From assembly GCA_950097015.1 (NCBI GenBank), contig CATNEN010000038.1:16672001-16736000 (forward strand): a stretch of DNA of 64,000 nucleotides, given 5' to 3'. Positions within the stretch are counted from its first letter, which is position 1, and the number at the start of each line of letters is the position of its first letter. This DNA comes from Macrostomum hystrix (taxonomy: Eukaryota > Platyhelminthes > Macrostomidae). Position numbers and translations under genes: made by a program. Below, in pieces: positions 12,626-24,078 of this stretch. Below the pieces are notes generated by a model. That model did no database searches and had not been told where the DNA came from. It was given only the letters and a program-made list of their open reading frames with translations.

Positions 12626-13358
12626 TTCATGCGAAATGGTATTAGGATTAGCCTATAACAAGTCCACAGAGTGAGGACCTGTACACAGCCTACACAGCTA
12701 TACGAGCATATAATTCTCTCGATTCATCTTATTCGAGTTGCGGAAAAAACTCGTGCTACTAATGAAGCACTATAAAGCCTTGTTAGAATGGGGCAGCCTA
12801 CTGTTTTAGTCAAATTCATTTTAGTGAACAGCCCTTTAACGAAATTTGAAGAAAAGAAACGCTATTTCTATTTGATAAACTGACTTTTAGCTATCAGTCT
12901 GGCAGCAATCCGGTTGAAAAAAACCGCCTGTCAGAGACTTATGAAAGAAAATCTGTACAGAAAGATGTATCGAGGCTATTCGCGGGTGTGAAATCTGCCA
13001 GTTTTCCAAGAAAATCTGCCATCAACCAAGAAAACGAGAATTGGAGCGAAAAAAAAAGTAAAAATTGAATTTAAGCTGGAACATTCTTTAAAACAGTTTG
13101 CTGGGAAAGGGAATGAATGCACCTTGACAATGGCCAACCGGTCTTCACGAGCCCGTAGCTGGGGACTGTTCCGAAGAAATCTACTTTTGTTTTTCTTTCT
13201 TGCCTTGAACCGGAGGAAGACAGATTTTTTCTTCGGTAAAAAAGTTTAACCGATTGGAACTTCTGCTGTGATTTTTAAAATACCTATTTCAGCACAATAG
13301 TCCTTTTGTACCAAAACGAGTGTCACGTGATATTTAGATTCGAACCATGGACACACAT
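12626..13358. other. Unique A+T-rich spacer
   Basis: No gene, RNA gene or mobile-element terminus recognised. Confidence 0.5.
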
Positions 13359-13359
13359 G

Positions 13360-13540
13360 GGTGGTGAGTGGCAGAGCGGTTTATGCGTCTGAGGGCCAAC
13401 CTTCAAGGTAAAGGAGAGCGCGTACACTGCCTGACGATGCGAAAGTCAGGGCTGGCGTACACACCTGTGCGCGTGTGTGCTCAGGAGTTAGCGGAGTGTG
13501 CAGAATTGATTCCTCGCTGGCCGCGGGTCTAGTGTCACCC
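13360..13540 (+). mobile_element. SINE-B copy (tRNA-derived), internally deleted
   Basis: Matches the reverse complement of the fuller SINE-B copies at 57969-58334 and 37135-37489. It has the head GTGGCAGAGCGGTT, then GAGGGCCAACCTTCAAGG, the CGTGTGTGCTCAGGAGT body and the GGGTCTAGTGTCACC tail region. Most of the tRNA-like part downstream of box A is missing. The 11-bp array at 13549 starts within 10 bases of its 3' end. Confidence 0.75.
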
Positions 13541-13548
13541 GCAGACCT

Positions 13549-14097
13549 TACTCTAGTGGTACTCTAGTCGTACTCCAGTGGTACTCTAGTGGCACTCTAG
13601 TGGTACTCCAGTGGTACTCTAGTGGCACTCTAGTGGTACTCTAGTGCTACTCTAGTGGTACTCTAGTGCTACTCTAGTGGTACTCTAGTGGTACTCCAGT
13701 GGTACTCTAGTGGTACTCTAGTGGTACTCCAGTGGTACTCTAGTGGTACTCTAGTGGTACTCCAGTGGTACTCTAGTGGTACTCTAGTGGTAATCTAGTG
13801 CTACTCTAGTGGTAATCTAGTGCTACTCTAGTGGTACTCTAGTGGTAATCTAGTGCTACTCTAGTGGTAATCTAGTGCTACTCTAGTGGTAATCTAGTGC
13901 TACTCTAGTGGTACTCTAGTGGTACTCTAGTGGTACTCTAGTGGTACTCTAGTGGTACTCTAGTGGTACTCTAGTGGTACTCTAGTGGTAATCTAGTGCT
14001 ACTCTAGTGGTAATCTAGTGCTACTCTAGTGGTACTCTAGTGGTACTCTAGTGGTACTCTAGTGGTACTCTAGTGGTACTCTAGTGGTACTCTAGCA
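13549..14097. repeat. 11-bp minisatellite (TACTCTAGTGG), about 50 copies
   Basis: The unit is TACTCTAGTGG with variants TACTCTAGTGC, TAATCTAGTGC and TACTCCAGTGG. Some variants occur in repeated pairs, giving a 22-bp higher-order order in 13790-13905. The motif TCTAGTG is also present in the adjacent SINE-B tail. Confidence 0.95.
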
Positions 14098-15329
14098 GTC
14101 GTTTGTTCTGCTAAGTTACCTTCTTGTCGCCATTGTGCTTGTTGTTGGCTTCTACAGTATTCTACGAGCGGCTAGATGGCATTGGTGCTGGCACGGCCTT
14201 TGGGAAGGAATTATTGGTGTTGGAGAGCGCAGCTGCAGTGCTTGGCCTTGATCCCTCAATCAGGGGGAAGAAATCCCTCATTCGTCTATCCCATATGATC
14301 CCAGGTTTAAAAAACAGGCCAAATAAAGCTGAGACAGTGATGTGGATGAGCCTAAGTCTTTCGCCGAAACGATCTAGATTTCAAAGAGAGATTTCTTGAT
14401 TCAATCGGAACTCAAATGGTCGATTGTTTGGTGCTTGATTGCGAGTTCTATTAGGAACCTGGCCTTTAAATGCGCCCAAATGGAATTGGTCCAATGATGA
14501 AGTTCATATTGTGCTGCAGTTTAGTGCACAGATGTGTGGCCCAACTATGTACCAAATATATGAACTTCTACACAGGAATAGATAGGAAAAAATTTTAGCT
14601 ACAGGAATTAATGTTCCCATTTTTTCATGGCCTTAGCCTAATCAGTCTCTGCAGAAAAAACAAGCTGCCACCAACATTGCAGATGGCACCTTGTCTCTCT
14701 CTCACTCACTGTGTGTCTGTATCTCACCTAATCAGACAACAACTAGACTTCTTCTTGTACAAAAAAACTGCATCTGGTTAGATTGGCAAGTTTTGATTAA
14801 TGGCAATACTAAGGCCCGCACACTGGTTGGGATTCAGTAGGGGAGTGTAGTACTGAACTAGCAAGGCAAGGCATCAAGTTATCCTCAATTCAGGACCACA
14901 GATGATAGATTAGCTGAGTCGGCCTTACTAATCATTTCACTTCTTCTTCAGCTAAAAGAGACTTGAAAAAAAACGGAAGAAATAGATAAGCTTAGACTGT
15001 CATCGCGTGCAAAATGCCCAGTGTTTTTATTCTAGCCCTAAACAATGCGTATGTCATGCGAGTGACGCTGCAAGCATCAGTATGATAGTTATCTCGTCAC
15101 TGCATGTCGGCGCCTATAACGATATGGACGGCGACAGCAACTGCAAGACAAGATTGAGTGCTATTTTTTTCAGAATTTCTTTTGACGGTGAAATCGAGAA
15201 AGTTGTGACGCGACGATCATGATTAGGCATTTTGGTGAGTTTGTAGTCCAATTCTTAGAGTTTCGGACTCAGCTTATTTAATAATCTCTTATAGCTTGAA
15301 TGTAATAATAATACGAGTAATAATAATGT
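14098..15329. other. Unique spacer, no gene recognised
   Basis: Open frames at 14124-14399 and 15007-15222 (plus) have no recognisable similarity and no splice context that convinces me. Short (TAA)n runs near 15300-15345 lead into the SINE tail. Confidence 0.45.
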
Positions 15330-15612
15330 AATAATAATAATAATAATATGGCCCATCATTTAGTGACACTAGACCCGCAGCCAGCGAGGAGGCAATTCTG
15401 CACATTTCGCTGACTCCTGAGCACACACGCACACAGATACTGTACGCAGGCATACGCTTACACAGGTGTGTACATCTGCACTGACTTTCTCATCGTCAGG
15501 CAAAGTACACTTTCACTGTGCCCCAAAATTAAATGTGGCCTCGCCGTGGAATCGAACTTAGGGACCATGGTGCGAGAGGCAAACGCGTTAACCGCTCTGC
15601 CACCGACCCCCC
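15330..15612 (-). mobile_element. SINE-B copy (tRNA-derived)
   Basis: Orientation minus: the (AAT)n tail is at about 15330-15350 and the tRNA-like head at about 15590-15612. On the minus strand box A reads GTGGCAGAGCGGTTAACGC and box B reads AAGTTCGATTCC. The middle portion with the GGCCCTTAAGGGCG-type sequence seen in the copy at 57969 is deleted. Confidence 0.85.
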
Positions 15613-15639
15613 ATAGTTCGACTCTTATAGTTCGAATCT

Positions 15640-15788
15640 TGTACCCATTTAACAGCTGAGTGAAGTGACGCAACGCAGATTTAAACGTCTTGCGAAAAGA
15701 ACACAAACTGTTCCAGTGGAGTCGGGAATCGAACCCCCGCCCTTCAAGTCGTGAGTCGGACGCTATAGTCACTAGGCTAAAACCTCTT
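15640..15788 (-). mobile_element. SINE-A copy, 3'-truncated, abutting SINE-B
   Basis: On the minus strand the head reads TAGCCTAGTGACTATAGCG (box A region) with GGGGGTTCGATTCCCGAC (box B), then the SINE-A body up to AGCTGTTAAATGGGTAC, where it stops 30 bases from SINE-B. Two families lie head to tail in the same orientation. Confidence 0.8.
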
Positions 15789-16390
15789 GCTTGAATCATA
15801 GCCCAGTGAAAAAATGTGTCCAGTTGAGATATTAAATTCCCTGAATGCGTCAGTTCCACGGTTCCATGTTCCGTGGGTGGCTGTTACGGCGTCACAGTCC
15901 ATGGAGTCCATGAATAAACAATAGTCGGTTATAGCAAAATAATTATTTGTGATGATCCCAACAGTAAATCAGTGTTGACAGTGACGAAAATCAAATACCA
16001 TCTAGACTAAATACGGAGAGTTTGAAAGTGAAGAACAGTAAATAAATGGGAAACTGAAAAATTACAACGGCCGGTCACTTCGATTACGCAATCGCCAGAA
16101 ATTACAAAGAGACAGACAGATCAGTGACAGAAATTGTAGTCAGTTGCAGTGACTACATTTTGTAGTCCCAGTGGGATTTGGCAGGATCTGCGTGCGTTTC
16201 CGCTGCCTGAGTAAGCCTCGTGCAACTGCTCAACAGTTACCAACTCAGCTCAATCACTTTCGGTGTTATTTTTATATTTCTATTGGCTCAATTCTTGGAG
16301 CTATGAGCTAATCTTGAACTCAGATGAACTCAGATCTCAAAATCTTTTTTTGTTTTGACTAGAAGAAAGCAGAAAAATTTTACATGACAG
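15789..16390. other. Unique spacer
   Basis: Contains AGTCCATGGAGTCCATG near 15900, similar to a piece of the SINE-A body, so part may be an old SINE fragment. No gene seen. Confidence 0.4.
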
Positions 16391-16391
16391 A

Positions 16392-17662
16392 AAGTTGCTC
16401 ATCCTATGTGACAGCCCAGTTGCTCATCCTAGATGACAGCCCAGTTGCTCATCCTAGATGACAGCCCAGTTGCTCATCCTATGTGACAGCCCAGTTGCTC
16501 ATCCTAGATGCCAGCCCAGTTGCTCATCCTAGATGACAGCCCAGTTGCTCATCCTATGTGACAGCCCAGTTGCTCATCCTAGATGACAGCCCAGTTGCTC
16601 ATCCTAGATGACAGCCCAGTTGCTCATCCTAGATGCCAGCCCAGTTGCTCATCCTATGTGACAGCCCAGTTGCTCATCCTAGATGACAGCCCAGTTGCTC
16701 ATCCTATGTGACAGCCCAGTTGCTCATCCTATGTGACAGCCCAGTTGCTCATCCTAGATGACAGCCCAGTTGCTCATCCTATGTGACAGCCCAGTTGCTC
16801 ATCCTATGTGACAGCCCAGTTGCTCATCCTAGATGACAGCCCAGTCTATGTGACAGCCCAGTTGCTCATCGTAGATGACAGCCCAGTTGCTAATCCTAGA
16901 TGACAGCCCAGTTGCTAATCCTAGATGACAGCCCAGTTGCTCATCCTAGATGACAGCCCAGTTGCTCATCCTATGTGACAGCCCAGTTGCTCATCCTAGA
17001 TGACAGCCCAGTTGCTCATCCTAGATGACAGCCCAGTTGCTCATCCTAGATGACAGCCCAGTTGCTCATCCTAGATGACAGCCCAGTTGCTCATCCTAGA
17101 TGACAGCCCAGTTGCTCATCCTAGATGACAGCCCAGTTGCTCATCCTAGATGACAGCCCAGTTGCTCATCCTAGATGACAGCCCAGTTGCTCATCCTAGA
17201 TGACAGCCCAGTTGCTCATCTTAGATGTGACAACCCAGTTGCTCATCCTAGATGACAGCCCAGTTGCTCATCATATGTGACAGCCCAGTTGCTCATCCTA
17301 TGTGACAGCCCAGTTGCTCATCCTATGTGACAGCCCAGTTGCTCATCCTAGATGACAGCCCAGTTGCTCATCTTAGATGTGACAGCCCAGTTGCTCATCC
17401 TAGATGACAGCCCAGTTGCTCATCTTAGATGTGACAGCCCAGTTGCTCATCCTAGATGACAGCCCAGTTGCTTATCCTATGTGACAGCCCAGTTGCTCAT
17501 CCTATGTGACAGCCCAGTTGCTCATCCTATGTGACAGCCCAGTTGCTCATCCTAGATGACAGCCCAGTTGCTCATCTTAGATGTGACAGCCCAGTTGCTC
17601 ATCCTATGTGACAGCCCAGTTGCTCATCCTAGATGACAGCCCAGTCCCTCATCCTAGATGAT
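16392..17662. repeat. 25-bp minisatellite, about 50 copies
   Basis: The unit is built on AGCCCAGTTGCTCATCCT followed by AGATGAC or ATGTGAC. The two forms are interspersed, the first predominating at 17000-17210. A 27-bp variant (CTTAGATGTGAC) recurs at about 17220, 17370, 17425 and 17578, each time after the same neighbours, suggesting block duplication. One copy near 16845 is truncated. Confidence 0.95.
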
Positions 17663-19025
17663 ATCGATCGAGACATCATCAAGTTGTCTAACATGTAAGT
17701 TGAGTTACATTTCATTAACGAATATAAAGTTTCGACTCCTAAAGCCTGGAAACGCGCAAGTTTGTTTAAAAATATTGAATATGAATTGCTTACGGTTTGC
17801 TTTAGCTATAGGTTTCCCTTAGTTGTCAAGCTGCAAGCTTCGTGACTACGTAGAATGTAGATTGCAGTTTTCTGGCTTGGGCAATGAGATTCTGGCAGTC
17901 TTCGACGCAGCACTTAGACAATTGGTCAGCAGAAGCTTAGCATGGTTGTTGGCTTTCAAACTGATTTCTAATCTTGTCTCCGTTAGAAGGAATCACAAAA
18001 ATGCATAAAAACGTCAAAGCGTCGGCGAAGAGGCGGGTGAAGAGGGTGACGCGGGGTTAACAGCGGGTGGAGCGTAGTCGCACCTTTGTCAAATAAGCTT
18101 CCTAATAAGAGCTTAGCTTTGTGCAGCTGCAGCGCGAGTGAAATAAGTTTAACTCGCGACTGGATAAAAAATAGCTAACCAATGAGATGCTTCCTAATTT
18201 TTGTAATTGAAAAAGAGCTAATAGCTATACTACTTAAAGTAAGTGAGCTTACTAACGGAAAAAAAATTAAAAAAATTAAAGAAAAATACGAAAACATAAA
18301 AAATCTGTCGAAAAAAGGAGCCTTATAGTGGACCTGTCTAATAAGTTAGGCAATTCGACAGACTGGGTGAAGGACTCTCCAGAAAACACAGGCAGCGATT
18401 GAGTTTGACAATCAAACAGACAATGATGAAGATGCTCATGCAACAAATTGCTCCTAACTAGCTGATTGAGGGTATAGGAAGTGCGCTAAAAAGAGTCCAC
18501 TTTCAAAAACTAGCCCAGCAAGGACGGTCCGAAATCACATTTTTTCTTTGCACGGCGACAAAGAGGACAGTTAGAATGCGTAGAAGCTGTGCCATCAAAG
18601 TGTTTAAAAGAGAAGCCTTAACAGCTTCAAAGTGCTCATGGAGACGGCCACTCACTCATTGCACGCCTATAAGTCGGCGCGTGCCCCTGCAAAGCTGTCT
18701 CCAGCAGGCTTTGTTCGGGCCGGCCGCAATGCGAAAAGGAGATAAGAGGGCGCTAGTCGAAAAGACGGAGACAAGAGAGAAAAACTGGCTTTGAGGCTAA
18801 AGTGCCAGTCACGTAGGGGGATTCGAAGGCTCATCAATAGCTGTAATTTTCCTGTCGAAAAGCGACAACTTCAGTAAAGATGTTTCACCGCTCTCATTTC
18901 ACTTCGCTGCCTGTCCGCTGTACTTCAACAGCTGAGTTTAAAATATATGGGATTCTGTGGCTGCAGCGTTGTAAAACATACATTTGAAGGATTAGCAAGG
19001 CTTTTAAAAGGACCTTAAACAAACA
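17663..19025. other. Unique spacer, no gene recognised
   Basis: Open frames at 17823-18008 and 18576-18794 (plus) are unassigned. No tRNA-like element found. Confidence 0.45.
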
Positions 19026-19600
19026 TGATTTACAATCTAGGATCAGGTGACACATTCTAGATCCACGATTCGTAGAAAGATCAGGTGTCCCAATCATATA
19101 GATACTCGTACGCGTTTCTTAGAAAGATCAAGTGTCACAATCTAGATCCACGATTCTTAGAAAGATCAGGTGCCACAAACTAGAACCGCGTTTCTTAGAA
19201 AGATAGGTGTCACAATCTAGATCCAGGATTATTAGAAAGATCAGGTAACACAATCTGAACCCACGATCCTTAAAAAGATCCGGTGTCACAATCTAGATCC
19301 GCGTTTCCTAGAAAGATCAGGTCTCACAATCTACGAGCGTAGATCCACGTAGATCCAGAAAGATCATGTGTCCAAAACTAGATCCGCGTTTCTTAGAAAG
19401 ATAGGTGTCACAATCTAGATCCAGGATTCTTAGAAAGATCAGGTGACACAATCTAGATCTACGATTCTTAGAAAACATCAGGTGTCACAATCTAGATCTA
19501 CGATTCTTAGTAAGATCAGGTGACACAATCTAGATCTACGATTCTTAGAAAGATCAGGTGTCACAAACTATATATACGATTCTTGGAAAGATCGGGAGTC
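19026..19600. repeat. 38-bp diverged minisatellite, about 14 copies
   Basis: The unit contains TTAGAAAGATCAGGTG then CACAATCTAGATC and ACGATTC. Copies differ more from one another than in most arrays of the window. It lies about 360 bases downstream of the VMA21 stop codon. Confidence 0.85.
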
Positions 19601-19964
19601 ACTTAGTCAATCGGTGATCCAGTATCCAACGAATGCACCAAGTCTATAAACGAATTCATCTAACAAATATGAATATTTATCAATTCAATTCGTTTTGAAC
19701 AGCAGAATATTGTGTTATATTTTTGTATAGAAAAACAAGTAAAGACGAGTCGTAGCTGAACAAAAATTGTTGGAATAAAGAAATGTAACACAGTACAGAC
19801 AAAACAGAGAGCTGGAAAAACAAAGAAGTAAATTGATGTAAGCTGCAGGACCACATAAGCAAAACTACAATTTTAAAGTGGTGTTTCACAGCAACACTAA
19901 AGGCAATTAAAGTCTAGAAAACTAATTAAAGCAAATGAAACGGTACGTGTTTGGCAAACAACAA

Positions 19965-20825
19965 TCAGTCCTTCTTATAAGAATCGTAGACAGTGCGACC
20001 GCCTTCGTAAAATGCAAAGAATAAAAAGCCGGCCAGTATTAGATGAATAGTGATCACAGTGATGATGGCTGAGTAGACGTAGCTCTGGCGGGATGGCAGC
20101 AGGAATAACCCTGTGGGGCATTGTTAGACAGGAGGCTGTGTATGGGCGATGATTTACAGTTTAATGGCTAGACTAGTGGTTGGAGGTTCGAAATTGGAAT
20201 GAGACGAAGACACCGATTTAAGATGGTTAAACTTGGGAATCCATGAGGATTAGCTAAAAGTAGGGGATCTGGGAGGATTAGAAAAAAACTAGGGGATCTG
20301 GGAGGATTAGCTAAAACTAGGGGATCTGGGAGGATTAACTAAAGCTTGGGATCTGGGAGGATTAGCTAAAACTAGGGGATCTGGGAGGATTAACTTGAAC
20401 TTGGGATCTGGGAGAAGTAGCTAAAACTAGGGGATCTGGGAGGATTAACTTGAACTTGGGATCTGGGAGGATTAACTTGAACTTGGGATCTGGGAGGATT
20501 AACTTGAACTTGGGATCTGAGAGGATTAACTTAAACTTGGGATCTGGGAGGTCCTCAAACTATTCTTTTAAACCTACTATGAGATTGTACTATGAGAAAA
20601 TCAAGGCCATGTTTTTTAAATGGGATCGACTTTGAATTATCCCAATATTTAAAAGCGACAGCCATATTTACCTTCGAATATAAGCGATTTAGTAAAGAAG
20701 TACAGACTAACAGGCACAAACATCAACAGCAGACCCAGAGTGGTCAGCACTTTGCCAGCCGTGCTGAAATGCCCAAAGCCGGCCGCGGCGCCTAGCAACG
20801 GATGAGCGGCATTGCTGGACTCCAT
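19965..20825 (-). CDS. VMA21: VMA21 homologue, V-ATPase assembly chaperone
   Basis: Two exons, complement(19965..20110, 20672..20825), joined at a phase-1 GT-AG intron, give 99 residues (human VMA21 is about 100). Exon 1 encodes a short polar N-terminus, membrane span 1 (about residues 26-44) and the family signature VPVSLYFFTKSLIFEG. Exon 2 encodes SYVYSAIITVITIH, span 2 (about 62-84) and FYEGGRTVYDSYKKD. VMA21 is a small two-span ER protein that helps assemble the V0 sector of the vacuolar proton pump. The end has lysines at -2 and -3 but tyrosine at -4, so it is not a canonical KKxx retrieval signal. The start is the first ATG after an in-frame stop. Both halves match the family, so I am confident of the assignment. 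Its intron carries a minisatellite and a 5-kb array begins about 120 bases upstream. Confidence 0.93.
20245..20560. repeat. 27/28-bp minisatellite in the VMA21 intron
   Basis: Units alternate between CTAGGGGATCTGGGAGGATTA (28 bp) and CTTGGGATCTGGGAGG (27 bp) forms, about 11 copies. It fills over half of the 561-base intron. Confidence 0.9.
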
Positions 20826-20949
20826 GTGCTTTTATAATGTACTTTCTGTTTAGCAGAATAGTAGACAAATATAGCAAATGAATATAAGCTGGAAAATAAA
20901 TGCATAAAATATTAAGAAGATTAAAAAGATTGCATTTCAATGGGCCCAC

Positions 20950-23900
20950 TAAAAGGATCAGATGGGATAATAGTAGACTCACTAAAATGATCGGATGGGA
21001 TAATAGTAGACTCACTAAAAAGATCAGATGGGATAATAGTAGACTCACTAAAAGGATCAGATGGGATAATAGTAGACTCACTAAAATGATCAGATGGGAT
21101 AATAGTAGACTCACTAAAAGGATCAGATGGGATAATAGTAGACTCACTAAAATGATCGGATGGGATAATAGTAGACTCACTAAAAGGATCAGATGGGATA
21201 ATAGTAGACTCACTAAAAAGATCAGATGGGATAATAGTAGACTCACTAAAAGGATCAGATGGGATAATAGTAGACTCACTAAAAGGATCATATGGGATAA
21301 TAGTAGACTCACTAAAAGGATCAGATGGGATAATAGTAGACTCACTAAAAGGATCAGATGGGATAATAGTAGACTCACTAAAAGGATCAGATGGGATAAT
21401 AGTAGACTCACTAAAAGGATCAGATGGGACAATAGTAGACTCACTAAAAGGATCAGATGGGATAATAGTAGACTCACTAAAAGGATCAGATGGGATAATA
21501 GTAGACTCACTAAAAGGATCAGATGGGATAATAGTAGACTCACTAAAAGGATCAGATGGGATAATAGTAGACTCACTAAAATGATCGGATGAGATAATAG
21601 TAGACTCACTAAAATGATCAGATGGGATAATAGTAGACTCACTAAAAGGATCAGATGGGATAATAGTAGACTCACTAAAAGGATCAGATGGGATAATAGT
21701 AGACTCACTAAAAGGATCAGATGGGATAATAGTAGACTCACTAAAAGGATCAGATGGGATAATAGTAGACTCACTAAAAAGATCAGATGGGATAATAGTA
21801 GACTCACTAAAATGATCAGATGGGATAATAGTAGACTCACTAAAAGGATCAGATGGGATAATAGTAGACTCACTAAAATGATCAGATGGGATAATAGTAG
21901 ACTCACTAAAAGGATCAGATGGGATAATAGTAGACTCACTAAAATGATCAGATGGGATAATAGTAGACTCACTAAAATGATCAGATGGGATAATAGTAGA
22001 CTCACTAAAATGATCAGATGGGATAATAGTAGACTCACTAAAATGATCAGATGGGATAATAGTAGACTCACTAAAAAGATCAGATGGGATAATAGTAGAC
22101 TCACTAAAAAGATCAGATGGGATAATAGTAGACTCACTAAAATGATCAGATGGGATAATAGTAGACTCACTAAAATGATCGGATGGGATAATAGTAGACT
22201 CACTAAAAAGATCAGATGGGATAATAGTAGACTCACTAAAAGGATCAGATGGGATAATAGTAGACTCACTAAAAAGATCAGATGGGATAATAGTAGACTC
22301 ACTAAAATGATCAGATGGGATAATAGTAGACTCACTAAAAGGATCAGATGGGATAATAGTAGACTCACTAAAATGATCGGATGGGATAATAGTAGACTCA
22401 CTAAAAGGATCAGATGGGATAATAGTAGACTCACTAAAATGATCAGATGGGATAATAGTAGACTCACTAAAAGGATCAGATGGGATAATAGTAGACTCAC
22501 TAAAATAATCAGTTGGGATAATAGTAGACTCACTAAAATAATCAGATGGGATAATAGTAGACTCACTAAAATGATCAGATGGGATAATAGTAGACTCACT
22601 AAAATAATCAGATGGGATAATAGTAGACTCAATAAAATGATCAGATGGGATAATAGTAGACTCACTAAAATGATCAGATGGGATAATAGTAGACTCACTA
22701 AAATAATCAGATGGGATAATAGTAGACTCACTAAAATGATCAGATGGGATAATAGTAGACTCACTAAAATAATCAGTTGGGATAATAGTAGACTCACTAA
22801 AATGATCAGATGGGATAATAGTAGACTCACTAAAATGATCAGATGGGATAATAGTAGACTAACTAAAATGATCAGATGGGATAATAGTAGACTCACTAAA
22901 ATAATCAGTTGGGATAATAGTAGACTCACTAAAATGATCAGATGGGATAATAGTAGACTCACTAAAATGATCAGATGGGATAATAGTAGACTCACTAAAA
23001 TGATCAGATGGGATAATAGTAGACTAACTAAAATGATCAGATGGGATAATAGTAGACTCACTAAAATAATCAGTTGGGATAATAGTAGACTCACTAAAAT
23101 TATCAGATGGGATAATAGTAGACTCACTAAAATGATCAGATGGGATAATAGTAGACTCACTAAAATGATCAGATGGGATAATAGTAGACTCACTAAAATG
23201 ATCAGATGGGATAATAGTAGACTCACTAAAATAATCAGATGGGATAATAGTAGACTCACTAAAATGATCAGTTGGGATAATAGTAGACTCACTAAAATGA
23301 TCAGATGGGATAATAGTAGACTCACTAAAATGATCAGATGGGATAATAGTAGACTCACTAAAAGGATCAGATGGGATAATAGTAGACTCACTAAAAAGAT
23401 CAGATGGGATAATAGTAGACTCACTAAAAGGATCAGATGGGATAATAGTAGACTCACTAAAATGATCAGATGGGATAATAGTAGACTCACTAAAATGATC
23501 AGATGGGATAATAGTAGACTCACTAAAATGATCAGATGGGATAATAGTAGACTCACTAAAAGGATCAGATAGGATAATAGTAGACTCACTAAAAGGATCA
23601 GATGGGATAATAGTAGACTAACTAAAAGGATCAGATGGGATAATAGTAGACTCACTAAAAGGATCAGATGGGATAATAGTAGACTAACTAAAAGGATCAG
23701 ATGGGATAATAGTAGACTCACTAAAAAGATCAGATGGGATAATAGTAGACTCACTAAAAGGATCAGATGGGATAATAGTAGACTCACTAAAATGATCAGA
23801 TGGGATAATAGTAGACTCACTAAAATGATCAGATGGGATAATAGTAGACTCACTAAAATGATCAGATGGGATAATAGTAGACTCACTAAAAGGATCAGAT

Positions 23901-24047
23901 GGGATAATAGTAGACTCACTAAAAGGATTAGATGGGATAATAGTAGACTCACTAAAAGGATCAGATGGGATAATAGTAGACTCACTAAAATGATGAGATG
24001 GGATAATAGTAGACTCACTAAAATGATCAGATAGGATAATACTCGTA
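20950..24047. repeat. 33-bp satellite, block 1, about 94 copies
   Basis: The unit core is GATCAGATGGGATAATAG followed by TAGACTCACTAAAA and a variable AGG/ATG/AAG/ATA triplet. The unit is 11 codons and almost stop-free in four frames, so open frames of up to 1,119 codons appear (hydrophobic Leu-Ser-His-Leu-Ile repeats on the minus strand; Trp-Asp-Asn-Ser-Arg-Leu repeats on the plus). None has an independent start or splice context, and I treat them as non-coding. The ATA and GTTGGG variants are confined to about 22500-23290. Confidence 0.95.
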
Positions 24048-24078
24048 GTAGACTTCTTTCTAGCAACTTTCTCGCAAA

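Noticed and set aside
20820-20840. TATAAA nine bases before the VMA21 ATG considered as a TATA box.
   Set aside because: Too close to the start codon to place a transcription start in between; probably chance in A+T-rich DNA.
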